This document shows, piece after piece, positions 17,419 to 25,371 of a stretch of 40,135 bases of DNA. The position numbers were made by a program, and so were the translations under genes. Position 1 is the first letter of the stretch, and every line of letters begins with the position of its first letter. This DNA comes from Acidobacteriota bacterium (GTDB lineage: Bacteria; Acidobacteriota; Thermoanaerobaculia; UBA5066): the NCBI GenBank assembly GCA_029567505.1, contig JAKPXO010000044.1:1-40135 (forward strand). Reading direction: 5' to 3'. The notes beneath the pieces were generated by a model that searched no databases, had not been told where the DNA came from, and saw only the letters and a program-made list of their open reading frames with translations.

Positions 17419-18225
17419 GTGTGCCTGATCGTCCTCGCCCTCCACGCGCACCCTCTCTACCCGCTCGTCGTCGCCGCCAACCGCGACGAGGCGCTCGCGC
17501 GGCCCTCGGCTCCGGCGGACTTCTGGCCGGACGCGGACGGCCTCCTCGCGGGACGGGACGAGGAGTCGGGCGGGACGTGGATGGGCGTCACGCGCTCCGG
17601 GCGCTTCGCCGCGCTGACGAACGTCCGCGACGGACGACCGCCCGAACCGCTCGCCCCGTCGCGCGGCGGGCTCGTCGTCCGTTTCCTCGCGGGCGGGGAC
17701 GAGCCTCTCGCGCACGCCCGGGCGGTCGCCGCCGAGCGCGTCCGGAGGAACGGCTTCAATCTCCTCGCCGGCGCGGGCGGCCGGCTCGCCTGGGTCTCGA
17801 ACGCCGGCGGCGGACCGGCAGAGGTGACGCCGGGCGTCCACGCGGTCTCGAACGCGGCCCTCGACTCGCCCTGGCCGAAGTCCCTCCGGACGGCCGCCGG
17901 CCTGCGTCGCGTCCTCGAGGACGGAGGCGCGATCGACCCCGAGGAGCTCTTCGCGATCCTGTCGGACCGTCGGATCGCCGCCGACGACGAGCTGCCGGAG
18001 ACCGGGGTCCCGCTCGAGGTCGAGCGGCTCCTGTCGGCGCCGTTCATCGTCGCGCCCGGCTACGGCACGCGCTCCTCGACGCTCCTCCTCGCGGCCCGGG
18101 ACGGCCGGGCCGAGCTCCTCGAACGACGCTTCGACACGTCGTTTCGCGAATCGGGGACGAGCCGTTTCGAGCTCGACTTCCCGGGCTGGAACGGCAGAGT
18201 CGAGACGCGGTTTCCGTCGTCCTGA
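17419..18225 (+). CDS. NRDE family protein (TANGO2-like)
   Basis: The 268-residue protein has the N-terminal MCLIVLALHAHP and the eponymous NRDE motif in VAANRDEALARPS, then GGTWMGVTRSGRFAALTNVR, RGGLVVRFL and FNLLAG, all typical of the NRDE (TANGO2) family. The cysteine directly after the initiator is conserved and resembles N-terminal nucleophile enzymes, though a catalytic role is unproven. Eukaryotic TANGO2 affects Golgi organisation and heme or lipid handling; the bacterial function is unknown. The gene starts with GTG at 17419 and lies just upstream of the decaheme cytochrome operon, from which it is separated by terminator-like hairpins, so co-function is not implied. Confidence 0.9.
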   Translation: MCLIVLALHAHPLYPLVVAANRDEALARPSAPADFWPDADGLLAGRDEESGGTWMGVTRSGRFAALTNVRDGRPPEPLAPSRGGLVVRFLAGGDEPLAHARAVAAERVRRNGFNLLAGAGGRLAWVSNAGGGPAEVTPGVHAVSNAALDSPWPKSLRTAAGLRRVLEDGGAIDPEELFAILSDRRIAADDELPETGVPLEVERLLSAPFIVAPGYGTRSSTLLLAARDGRAELLERRFDTSFRESGTSRFELDFPGWNGRVETRFPSS

Positions 18226-18252
18226 GATCGACCTTCAGGACCGCTGAATCTG

Positions 18253-18291
18253 GCCCTTCAGAGGGCTGATGCGGGTGCATCATTTTGTCTT
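18253..18291 (+). terminator. Tandem hairpins with T-rich tail after the NRDE gene
   Basis: Two adjacent hairpins occur. GCCCT-TCAG-AGGGC spans 18253-18266, and TGATGC-GGGT-GCATCA spans 18267-18282, followed by TTTTGTCTT at 18283-18291. The second stem is short but its tail is T-rich in a GC-rich genome, as in an intrinsic terminator. It would separate the NRDE transcript from the cytochrome operon. Confidence 0.55.
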
Positions 18292-18331
18292 CGCGCGCGT
18301 CTTTCGCCTCCGCGCGGATGACGAAAGCACC

Positions 18332-18362
18332 TATGATTCGCCCGGATTCGTTGGATCCGAAT
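18332..18362 (+). promoter_or_regulatory. Candidate promoter and operator of the cytochrome operon
   Basis: TATGAT (18332-18337) resembles a -10 hexamer; no convincing -35 is seen. Overlapping it, GATTCG occurs at 18335 and again at 18345, one helical turn apart, and ATTCG (18346-18350) forms a dyad with CGAAT (18358-18362). Such symmetry over a promoter suggests a regulator binding site. This is inference from base patterns. Confidence 0.35.
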
Positions 18363-18414
18363 ATGTGCGTCGACCCCAGTATTCCCCGCGACAAGGCTTG
18401 AAGGAGGAGATCCC

Positions 18415-20379
18415 ATGTCACTTCTGCAGCGCGGACTGATGTTCGTCCTGGCGGCGGGGACGCTCGCGATTCCGGCGTCCGTCCCGCCCGACACCAGGGC
18501 CGGCGGACGAGCTGCGGCCCCGAACGTGGAGCCGCAGACCGCGAGCGTCTACACCCCGGCGGACAAGGAGTTCTACCTGACCGAGGATCAGATGGACTTC
18601 ATCCGCCCTGGCTTCAAGGTCGTCTTCGGGACCGTCACCGACATGGCGCCCGGCAAGAAGCCGAGCGTCGAGGTGACTCTCCTCGACCAGTTCGACCAGC
18701 CGCTCGACCGCCTCGGCGCGAAGACCCCCGGCGTGATCTCCCTCCGGTTCATCCCGGCGACGTGGGACCCGGCCACCGGCTACTACGACGACCTCATCAA
18801 CTCGTCGAACGGCAACCCCTCCCGCGACAACACCGGCAAGTGGGAAGACCTCGGCGACGGCAAGTACAAGTACACGTTCGCCACGGCGATGCCGAACTTC
18901 GACGTGAACAAGCCGATGACGCTCGCCGTCACCGGCAGCCGGAACATGGTCGACTACCTCGGCAAGACCTACTACGTGAACACGTTCAAGGACTTCGTCC
19001 CGGCGACGGGCGCCGCGGCGACGACCTGGGCCGTCACGACGACCGCGAAGTGCAACGCCTGCCACGACCCGATCGCGGGACACGGCTCGAACTACCGCGA
19101 GGCGAAGACCTGCGCCCTCTGCCACAACCCGAACGACATGGTTGGCGACCTCCAGCCGTTCGACATGGGGATCTGGCACCGGATCCACTCCTCGAACCTC
19201 GAGGACGTCGGCGAGATCACCTACCCGCAGGCCTACCTGAACAACTGCGAGGCGTGCCACGACGCCAAGCAGCCCCAGGGCACCGCGTTCCTCACGAAGC
19301 CCGGCGCCAACTCCTGCGGCGGCTGCCACGCGAACATCGACTTCGCGGCGGGCGTCGGCCACCCGGCCCAGGCGGACGACAGCGCCTGCGCGAACTGCCA
19401 CCAGCCCGACAGCGGCCAGGAGTTCGACGCCTCCGTCAAGGGCGCGCACGTCCTCCTCTACGACTCCAAGCAGCTCAAGGGCCTCAAGGCCGAGATCCTC
19501 TCCGTCACGAACGTCGCCCCCGGCCAGAAGCCGATCGTCACCTTCAAGCTCAGCGACAGCACGGGCGCCCTCGATCCGAAGCCGTTCGGCTCGAACGTGA
19601 ACGTCCTCGTCGCCGGCCCGACGACCGACTACGCGACGTGGCCCTCCGTCCGGCAGAACGCCTCCGGCGCGACCTTCGACGGGACGAACGCGGTCTTCTC
19701 GATGAACTGGACGATCCCGGACGACTTCAAGGGCTCGCTCACGTTCGCCATCGAGTGCCGGCGCACCGTCCAGGTGAACGGCGCGAACTACACCGAGGGC
19801 GCGTACAACCCGCTCTACACGGCCGCCGTCACCGGGACGAAGGTCGATCGCCGCGTCGTCGTGACCGAGAGCAAGTGCCTCGCCTGCCACGACTGGCTCC
19901 CGCTCCACGGCGGCCAGCGCGTTCGGGTCCAGGAGTGCCTCCTCTGCCACGCCCCGAACGGTGACGACGCCTCGCGCCGGCCGGCCGGCGACGTCCCCGA
20001 GTCGATCCAGATGGCCCGCATGATCCACCGGATCCACTCCGGCGAAGAGCTCACGCAGGACTACACGGTCTACGGCTATGGCGGCACGCCGTACCACTTC
20101 AACGAGGTCGTCTACCCGGGCGACCGACGCAACTGCACCGCCTGCCACGCCTCCGCGGCGACGGCGAACCTGCCGATGCCGAAGGGCGCGCTGAACGTCC
20201 CGACCCCCCGCGACTACTTCACGCCCCAGGGGCCCGGCACGACCGCCTGCCTCGGCTGCCACGACACCCGGGACGCCGCCGCCCACGCCTACCTGAACAC
20301 CGCGGTGTTCGGCGAGGCCTGCGGCGCCTGCCACGGCGCCAACTCCGAGTGGTCCGTCGCGAAGGTCCACGCCCGCTAA
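18415..20379 (+). CDS. mtrC: OmcA/MtrC family decaheme c-type cytochrome
   Basis: The 654-residue protein has ten CXXCH heme-binding motifs, at residues 213, 233, 278, 301, 325, 488, 508, 574, 612 and 636. Five fall before and five after a long heme-free region. This reproduces the OmcA/MtrC plan: N-terminal beta domain (about 45-205), pentaheme I, second beta domain (about 345-480), pentaheme II. Such proteins sit on the outer surface of the outer membrane and pass electrons to metals or other acceptors. The N-terminus MSLLQRGLMFVLAAGTLAIPAS is a Sec signal, but there is no lipobox cysteine, unlike the Shewanella lipoproteins. The start follows AAGGAGGAG. It is the first gene of a three-gene conduit operon. 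Confidence 0.94.
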   Translation: MSLLQRGLMFVLAAGTLAIPASVPPDTRAGGRAAAPNVEPQTASVYTPADKEFYLTEDQMDFIRPGFKVVFGTVTDMAPGKKPSVEVTLLDQFDQPLDRLGAKTPGVISLRFIPATWDPATGYYDDLINSSNGNPSRDNTGKWEDLGDGKYKYTFATAMPNFDVNKPMTLAVTGSRNMVDYLGKTYYVNTFKDFVPATGAAATTWAVTTTAKCNACHDPIAGHGSNYREAKTCALCHNPNDMVGDLQPFDMGIWHRIHSSNLEDVGEITYPQAYLNNCEACHDAKQPQGTAFLTKPGANSCGGCHANIDFAAGVGHPAQADDSACANCHQPDSGQEFDASVKGAHVLLYDSKQLKGLKAEILSVTNVAPGQKPIVTFKLSDSTGALDPKPFGSNVNVLVAGPTTDYATWPSVRQNASGATFDGTNAVFSMNWTIPDDFKGSLTFAIECRRTVQVNGANYTEGAYNPLYTAAVTGTKVDRRVVVTESKCLACHDWLPLHGGQRVRVQECLLCHAPNGDDASRRPAGDVPESIQMARMIHRIHSGEELTQDYTVYGYGGTPYHFNEVVYPGDRRNCTACHASAATANLPMPKGALNVPTPRDYFTPQGPGTTACLGCHDTRDAAAHAYLNTAVFGEACGACHGANSEWSVAKVHAR

Positions 20380-20391
20380 CCACATGAGGAC

Positions 20392-20421
20392 GCCCGCCCC
20401 CCGGCGAACCGGGGGGCGGGC
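20392..20421 (+). repeat. Very strong GC hairpin between mtrC-like and mtrA-like genes
   Basis: GCCCGCCCCCCGG (20392-20404) pairs perfectly with CCGGGGGGCGGGC (20409-20421) around a CGAA loop, a 13-pair stem with a stable GNRA-like tetraloop position. There is no T-run after it, so it more likely stabilises the upstream message, or partly attenuates downstream expression, than ends transcription. Confidence 0.6.
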
Positions 20422-20466
20422 CTCCCGCCGGGCACGCACGGCGCGTCCGGCGGAGAGAGGACTGAG

Positions 20467-21354
20467 ATGGTGAAACGATTCCTCGGCCTCACCGGCCTCG
20501 TTCTCCTGGTCCTCGGGGTGACGTGGATTGGTGGACCGGCCCTCGCCGCGGACGCGCCGAGCTGCGGTGACTGCCACGAGCAGTCGAAGAGCTTCGGCGC
20601 GAACCCGCACGGGCGGGCGGCCTGCGACCTTCCCGGAGACGCGGCCTGCGCGAGCTGCCACGGCGACGGAAAGGCCCACATGGAGGCGGGCGGCGACGCG
20701 TCGCTCATCAAGGGCCTCCGCGGAGCCGACGGCTCCGAGACCTGTCTGACCTGTCACGACGTCACGACCGAGCACACCTCCTACCGCCACGGCGTCCACG
20801 GCGTCAACGACACCGTGAACTGCCTGACCTGCCACTCCGTCCACACGCCCAACGCGAAGGAGCCGAAGCTCCTCGCGAAGCGCCAGACGGAGCTCTGCGC
20901 CTCCTGCCACCAGGGGCCCGCCTCCGCGATGCGGAGCAAGGCCTACGTCCACCACCTCGACCGCGGCGGCATGACCTGCGCGTCGTGCCACGAGCCTCAC
21001 GGCCGGCGGGGCGAGGGCGCGCTGAAGCTCACGCGCCAGGGCGAGGCTCCGTGCCTCTCCTGCCACACCGAGAAGCGCGGTCCGTTCGTCTACGAGCACG
21101 GCGGCCCGACCACGGGCGGCATGACCGGCGGATGCCTCACCTGCCACGAGCCGCACGGCTCGAACAACCCCAAGATGCTCACCCGGTCCCGGGTCGACCT
21201 CCTCTGCCTCGAGTGCCACTCGACGCTCGCGGCGGGCGCCCTCGGCTCGCAGCCCCCGGCGACGCACAACATCTCCCTCCCGCGCTGGCGGAACTGCACG
21301 ACCTGCCACGTGGCGGTCCACGGCTCCAACCGGTCGCCGAAGCTGCTGAAGTAG
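20467..21354 (+). CDS. mtrA: MtrA/DmsE family decaheme c-type cytochrome
   Basis: The 295-residue periplasmic protein has a Sec signal peptide ending GPALAADA, then ten CXXCH motifs spread from residue 33 (CGDCH) to 277 (CTTCH). The size and spacing match MtrA/DmsE/PioA cytochromes, which form a straight heme wire inserted in an outer-membrane barrel. Histidines between the motifs, such as those in HGVHGVN and HHLDRGG, are candidate distal ligands. One extra cysteine lies in AACDLPGD, outside any heme motif. The protein would take electrons from periplasmic or inner-membrane carriers and deliver them to the surface cytochrome. The start has GAGAGGACTGAG upstream, and the next gene follows after 12 bases. 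Confidence 0.95.
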   Translation: MVKRFLGLTGLVLLVLGVTWIGGPALAADAPSCGDCHEQSKSFGANPHGRAACDLPGDAACASCHGDGKAHMEAGGDASLIKGLRGADGSETCLTCHDVTTEHTSYRHGVHGVNDTVNCLTCHSVHTPNAKEPKLLAKRQTELCASCHQGPASAMRSKAYVHHLDRGGMTCASCHEPHGRRGEGALKLTRQGEAPCLSCHTEKRGPFVYEHGGPTTGGMTGGCLTCHEPHGSNNPKMLTRSRVDLLCLECHSTLAAGALGSQPPATHNISLPRWRNCTTCHVAVHGSNRSPKLLK

Positions 21355-21366
21355 GAGGAGCCGGAG

Positions 21367-23307
21367 ATGCGCGCGAATCGATTCCTCCTCGCCGGCCTCC
21401 TGCCGGCGCTCCTCCTCGCCGGCGTCGCGTCCGCCCAGGACGTGCCGCTGGACGTCGAGATTGGCTACCGCTTCACCGACATCAAGGGCAACGAGGAGAT
21501 GTTCAAGAGCCAGCTCGACGAGGAGGACGGACTCCAGCTCCGCTCCCTCTCGTGGGGCCTCGGCGACATCCGCGACTCGAACGCCATCGACCACTTCCGC
21601 CTCGACGCCGCCGACCTCGGCGCCGGCCCGAACGGCCTCCTTCGTGTGGAGGCGGGCCGCACCGGCTACTGGAAGCTGAACGCCTCCTGGCGGCGCTCGG
21701 AGCGCTACTCGAACCTCCCGACCATCGCGAACCCGTTCCTCGGGGGCGGGTCGCTCGACAGCCAGCACTCCTACGACCGGACCCGGAACTCCGTCGACGT
21801 CGACCTCGAGCTCCTCCCGGGCAAGAAGATCCGTCCGCTCCTCGGCTTCAGCTACAGCCGCTACTCCGGCCCCGGGCTGACGACCTACCACGTCGGGCAG
21901 GACGACTTCCAGCTCCAGCAGGACCTCAAGGAGCGCGACACCGAGTACCGCGTCGGCGTCGCTTTCGACGCCGGCCCGGTCTCCGGCCAGGTCGTCCAGG
22001 GATGGCGGTCGTTCAAGTCCGACGAGAACCTGAAGCTCCTCGCGGGCTCCGGGAACGAGTCGGGCACCATCCTCGGCGTCCCCGTCTCGCTCGACTCGCT
22101 CACGCGCCGCTCGAAGGCCGACTTCGACACGCCGGTCACGTCGGCCGTCGTGAGCGGGAAGCTCGGCTCGGCGGTCCGCCTCACCGGCACGTACGTCCGG
22201 GCCGACGCCGACGGCGACGACACGAGCGACGAGACCCTCTCCGGCAACCTCGTCTCGTACGAGATCCTTCGCTACTTCAAGGGCCTCGCGGAGTCCTCGG
22301 CGGCGACGTCCGAGGCGCTCTCCTGGCGCGGCAGCATCCGGGCCGACGTCCACCTTTCGGCGGGCTTCGACCTCTCCACCGGCTTCACCCGGCGCAACCG
22401 GGAGCTCGAGGGCTACAGCCTCGTCAACGACCTCTGGGGGACGACGACGACGTTCAGCGGGTTCGACCCGCGCGACGTCTCGACGATCCTCGAGGCGCGG
22501 ACGCGTCTGGAGCGGAGCGAGGACATCTTCGACGTCCGCGCCAGCCTCAAGCTCGGAAAGGCCGTCACCCTTCGCCTCGGCTTCGTCCAGAACCAGGCCG
22601 ACGTCGACGTCGAGAACGACGCGGCCGAGGTCGTCGTCCCGGGCAACCAGGGCGGCTCCTACGACCGGCGCGTCCAGGCGATGGAGGGCGGCCTCGCGTT
22701 CAAGCTCGGCGGCCTCTCCCTCGGCGCCGACTACGTCCGCGAGCAGGCCGACGCCGCCGTCGTGCGCACCGATTTCCGGGAGCGCGACCGGCTCCGCCTC
22801 CGCGGCGCGTGGCAGGCCGCCAAGTGGCTTCGCGTCGGCGGCAACGCCGAGATCGTGGACACGTCCAACGACGACTTCGGCTACGGCTTCGAGGGCGACA
22901 TGAACACCTACGGGGGCGACGTCGAGATCGCGCCGTGGGAGTTCCTCACCTTCCGCGTCGGAGCCGGTCGGTTCGAGGGCGACCATTCGATCGCCTACCG
23001 GGTCCCCCAGACCTGGGCGAACGCCGACTCCGTCTACCGCGAGCGGGGCGACTCGCTCGAGGGCGGCCTCACGCTCAACCTGAAGCCCTTCGCGCTCGAG
23101 GCCCTCTACCGGACCTTCGAGAACGATGGCAGCTTCGCCTACGAGCTCGACCGGGCGCGCCTGCGCGCGTCCTGGGACTTCACGGAGCTCTTCGGCATCG
23201 CCGCGGAGTGGGACCTCGACGACTACGCCGAGACCGCCCGCACCTACGGGACCGGAGCGGACTTCAAGGCGAACCGCTACGGCATCTATCTCCGGATCCA
23301 CAAGTAG
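21367..23307 (+). CDS. mtrB: MtrB/PioB family outer-membrane beta-barrel protein
   Basis: The 646-residue protein has a signal peptide (LLAGLLPALLLAGVASA, cut before QD) and then a long series of amphipathic beta strands with aromatic girdles, such as GYWKLNASWRR, FSYSRYSG and LRLGFVQNQ. It ends in the strand RYGIYLRIHK. This matches the decaheme-associated MtrB/PioB barrels that sheath the MtrA cytochrome in the outer membrane. The whole protein contains no cysteine, so the N-terminal CXXC found in Shewanella MtrB is absent. The family call rests on context, length and barrel pattern. It is the last gene of the operon, with a strong terminator after it. Confidence 0.9.
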   Translation: MRANRFLLAGLLPALLLAGVASAQDVPLDVEIGYRFTDIKGNEEMFKSQLDEEDGLQLRSLSWGLGDIRDSNAIDHFRLDAADLGAGPNGLLRVEAGRTGYWKLNASWRRSERYSNLPTIANPFLGGGSLDSQHSYDRTRNSVDVDLELLPGKKIRPLLGFSYSRYSGPGLTTYHVGQDDFQLQQDLKERDTEYRVGVAFDAGPVSGQVVQGWRSFKSDENLKLLAGSGNESGTILGVPVSLDSLTRRSKADFDTPVTSAVVSGKLGSAVRLTGTYVRADADGDDTSDETLSGNLVSYEILRYFKGLAESSAATSEALSWRGSIRADVHLSAGFDLSTGFTRRNRELEGYSLVNDLWGTTTTFSGFDPRDVSTILEARTRLERSEDIFDVRASLKLGKAVTLRLGFVQNQADVDVENDAAEVVVPGNQGGSYDRRVQAMEGGLAFKLGGLSLGADYVREQADAAVVRTDFRERDRLRLRGAWQAAKWLRVGGNAEIVDTSNDDFGYGFEGDMNTYGGDVEIAPWEFLTFRVGAGRFEGDHSIAYRVPQTWANADSVYRERGDSLEGGLTLNLKPFALEALYRTFENDGSFAYELDRARLRASWDFTELFGIAAEWDLDDYAETARTYGTGADFKANRYGIYLRIHK

Positions 23308-23328
23308 AAGCCCGGACACGGAACCGGG

Positions 23329-23366
23329 AAGGTCGCCCTTGCCGAAAGGCAAGGGCGACCTTTTTT
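23329..23366 (+). terminator. Strong intrinsic terminator after the cytochrome operon
   Basis: AAGGTCGCCCTTGCC (23329-23343) pairs perfectly with GGCAAGGGCGACCTT (23348-23362) around a GAAA tetraloop, followed immediately by a T-run to 23366. The stem also has A residues on its 5' side, so it could serve both strands, ending the convergent glycosyltransferase transcript as well. Confidence 0.95.
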
Positions 23367-23432
23367 CGTGGGCGCGTCGGAGAGCCGGTGGGCGGCGTGT
23401 CCGCCGTCCCGCGGGCGGCGGATGCCTGAGGC

Positions 23433-24341
23433 CTACCGGGGTCGCGAGCGAGCACCGAGAGCCGCCCGGACGTACGCCCGGGCCTCGCCGACGAGCGAGG
23501 ACAGATGACCGAGCGCGACGATCGGGCCGCACCGTGCGAGCGCGCCGAGGCAACGCCCTCGCGCACACTGTCCGGTGACGAGCGCACCGATCCGGAGCGC
23601 GCGCACGGGTACGACGGTCGCGGCCGCCACGAGCGCGAGACGGAAGGGGCGATCCCGCTCCCAGTCGCAGCGGAGCGCGCCGAGCTCGAGGCCCCGGCGA
23701 TACCGCTCCCTGAGGAACCCGCGGGCGGTCTCGAGGTGGTGGTGCTCGACGACCGCGTCCGGGGCGAACGTGAGCCGGACACCCCGCTCGAGCGCGCGGC
23801 GGCTCCAGCTCGCATCGCCCTGCAGGACGTCTTCGGGTATGGGTCCCAGCTCTTCCCAGGTCGCCCGGTCCACGAGGACGTTCGCGGTCGGAGCATTGTC
23901 GACGGCGCGGGGCTCTCCGCCGGGGAGGACCTTAGAGAACTTGCAGATGTGGATCCCGGTATCGAGCCACCGGTCCCCGTGGTTCGCGATCGCTCCGACG
24001 ATGATCCCTCCGGCACGCTCCCAGGCGGCGACCATCCGCTCGATCCAGTCCGGTCGGGCATAGGTATCGGGATCGGAGAGAAGGAAGAGCTCTCCTCGCG
24101 CCATCGAGACGCCGAGGTTCCGGGCCGCATGCGGCAGCAGGCGGGTCGGGGAGACGTGGCACCGGACCTCCGGAAAGTCCCGCGCGACGATGGCCCCGGT
24201 CGTCCCGCCCGGGCCAGAGTCGACGAGGACGATTTCGAAGTCCGTGAACGTCTGCCGGCGCAGCGCGGAGAGGCAGCCCGAGACGGTCGCTTCGGAGCAG
24301 TAAGCGGGGAAGACGACGGAGACGCGGGGCGGGCCGGTCAC
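23433..24341 (-). CDS. GT2 family glycosyltransferase
   Basis: The 302-residue protein begins with the GT-A fold of family 2 enzymes: PRVSVVFPAYCSEATVSGCLSAL, the EIVLVDSG nucleotide-binding strand, and the metal-binding DXD motif as LLSDPDTYARPDW. An acceptor region GDASWSRRALERG and a HHHLETARGFLRERYRRG segment follow. C-terminal hydrophobic stretches (LALVAAATVVPVRAL and the following region) may anchor it to the membrane. It probably transfers a sugar to a surface glycan. The GTG start at 24341 overlaps the stop of the upstream gene by four bases (GTGA), so the two glycosyltransferases are translationally coupled. Confidence 0.88.
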   Translation of the reverse strand: MTGPPRVSVVFPAYCSEATVSGCLSALRRQTFTDFEIVLVDSGPGGTTGAIVARDFPEVRCHVSPTRLLPHAARNLGVSMARGELFLLSDPDTYARPDWIERMVAAWERAGGIIVGAIANHGDRWLDTGIHICKFSKVLPGGEPRAVDNAPTANVLVDRATWEELGPIPEDVLQGDASWSRRALERGVRLTFAPDAVVEHHHLETARGFLRERYRRGLELGALRCDWERDRPFRLALVAAATVVPVRALRIGALVTGQCARGRCLGALARCGPIVALGHLSSLVGEARAYVRAALGARSRPR

Positions 24342-25315
24342 AGTGGGCCGTTCGCGGTTCCGCGGCGCTCGACGATCTCGTAGCGGGTGAACCGGGCCGC
24401 GGCCCCACCGGGTCCGAAGAGGATCCCGGCCGCCTGCCCGAGAGCGGGGCCGAGCTGGCGGAGCCAGGCGTGAAGCCAGTGACGGCGGAGGACCCGGGCC
24501 GACTCCGGGTTCCTCTCGCGGAGCCTCCGCCCGTAGAGGACGAGGTAGTAGGCCGGGTAGACGGGGAAGAGGAGGACCGCGGCGGCCGTCCGGGCCAGTC
24601 CCCAGCCCTCCGTCCTCCTTCGCCAGCCGACCCAGAACCGGTGGAAGTGGAAGTCGGCGAGGAACGGCTCGAGGAGCGACGTCTCGTTGAGGTGGGCGAG
24701 CCGCGCGGCGGGCTCCTGCAGGAGCCTGCCGCCCCGGCGGCGCACTCCCTCCCAGAGGCAGATGTCCGAGAACGCGGCCGTCGGCAGCTCGTCTCCGAGG
24801 CCGAGCAGCGCCGAACGGAGGAAGCTCGTGTGGAATGGCGGCGCCATCGCTCCCTCGCCGCGGGCGAGCGGGGGACCGAAGAGGCCGTAGTTCATGACAC
24901 CGTTAACGTCGGCCTTGCCGATCCCCGGGTTCGCAACGTGCATCTCGGATGCGACGGCGGCCCACCCTTCCGCGTGAGCGGCGAGGACGGCGGCGGCCCA
25001 GCCCGGCAGCGCCCGGCTGTGCTCCTCGACGAGGGCGACGGCGCTCCCGCGGGCGGCGCGGATCGCGGCGACCCGCGCTTCGGCGAAACTCGTGTCCGGC
25101 GGCATCGGGAGCGTGACGACGGCCGGGTGAGAGGCGCCCTCCACGGGCGGCAGGTCGCTCCGGAGGTCGACGAGGAGGACCTCCGTCCGGTCGACGGCGT
25201 CCTGCTCGAGGAGCGATGCGAGGCAGCCCGCAGCGCGCTCTCTCAGCGGGCCGACGATGACGACGACGGAGAGCTCGGGAGAGGGGCCTTTGCCGGGCGG
25301 CGAAGTGGAGATCAC
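24338..25315 (-). CDS. GT2-like glycosyltransferase with EEH in place of DXD
   Basis: The 325-residue protein starts with PELSVVVIVGPLRERAAGCL and the EVLLVDLRSD strand of a GT2 fold. Where most members have DXD, it has EEH in ALVEEHSRALPGW, a variant seen in a recognisable subgroup of bacterial GT2 proteins with an acidic-His motif. A probable membrane-associated helix, AAVLLFPVYPAYYLVLYG, lies near the C-terminus. The start is GTG at 25315; its first bases lie inside one arm of an inverted repeat. It forms a two-gene unit with the following GT2 gene. Whether it is catalytically active with EEH is not known from sequence. Confidence 0.78.
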   Translation of the reverse strand: MISTSPPGKGPSPELSVVVIVGPLRERAAGCLASLLEQDAVDRTEVLLVDLRSDLPPVEGASHPAVVTLPMPPDTSFAEARVAAIRAARGSAVALVEEHSRALPGWAAAVLAAHAEGWAAVASEMHVANPGIGKADVNGVMNYGLFGPPLARGEGAMAPPFHTSFLRSALLGLGDELPTAAFSDICLWEGVRRRGGRLLQEPAARLAHLNETSLLEPFLADFHFHRFWVGWRRRTEGWGLARTAAAVLLFPVYPAYYLVLYGRRLRERNPESARVLRRHWLHAWLRQLGPALGQAAGILFGPGGAAARFTRYEIVERRGTANGPL

Positions 25316-25366
25316 GGAGCCTCGCAGCGGGGCAGGATCTTATCCCGGCCGTGCCGCGAGGCTCCG
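25315..25366 (-). repeat. Inverted repeat at the GT2 operon start
   Basis: An 11-base arm CGGAGCCTCGC (25315-25325) is complementary to GCGAGGCTCCG (25356-25366), with a 30-base loop that itself contains GGAT-CTT-ATCC. It fills the gap between the stop of the ABC permease and the GTG of the GT2 gene. It may separate the two transcripts or hide the start codon. No T-run follows. Confidence 0.55.
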
Positions 25367-25371
25367 CGACC

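Noticed and set aside
18418-23568. An open frame of about 1700 codons antisense to the cytochrome operon.
   Set aside because: The plus strand encodes clear decaheme cytochromes and a barrel protein with signal peptides. The antisense translation has no domain, only the Val/Arg/Ala-rich pattern of a shadow frame.
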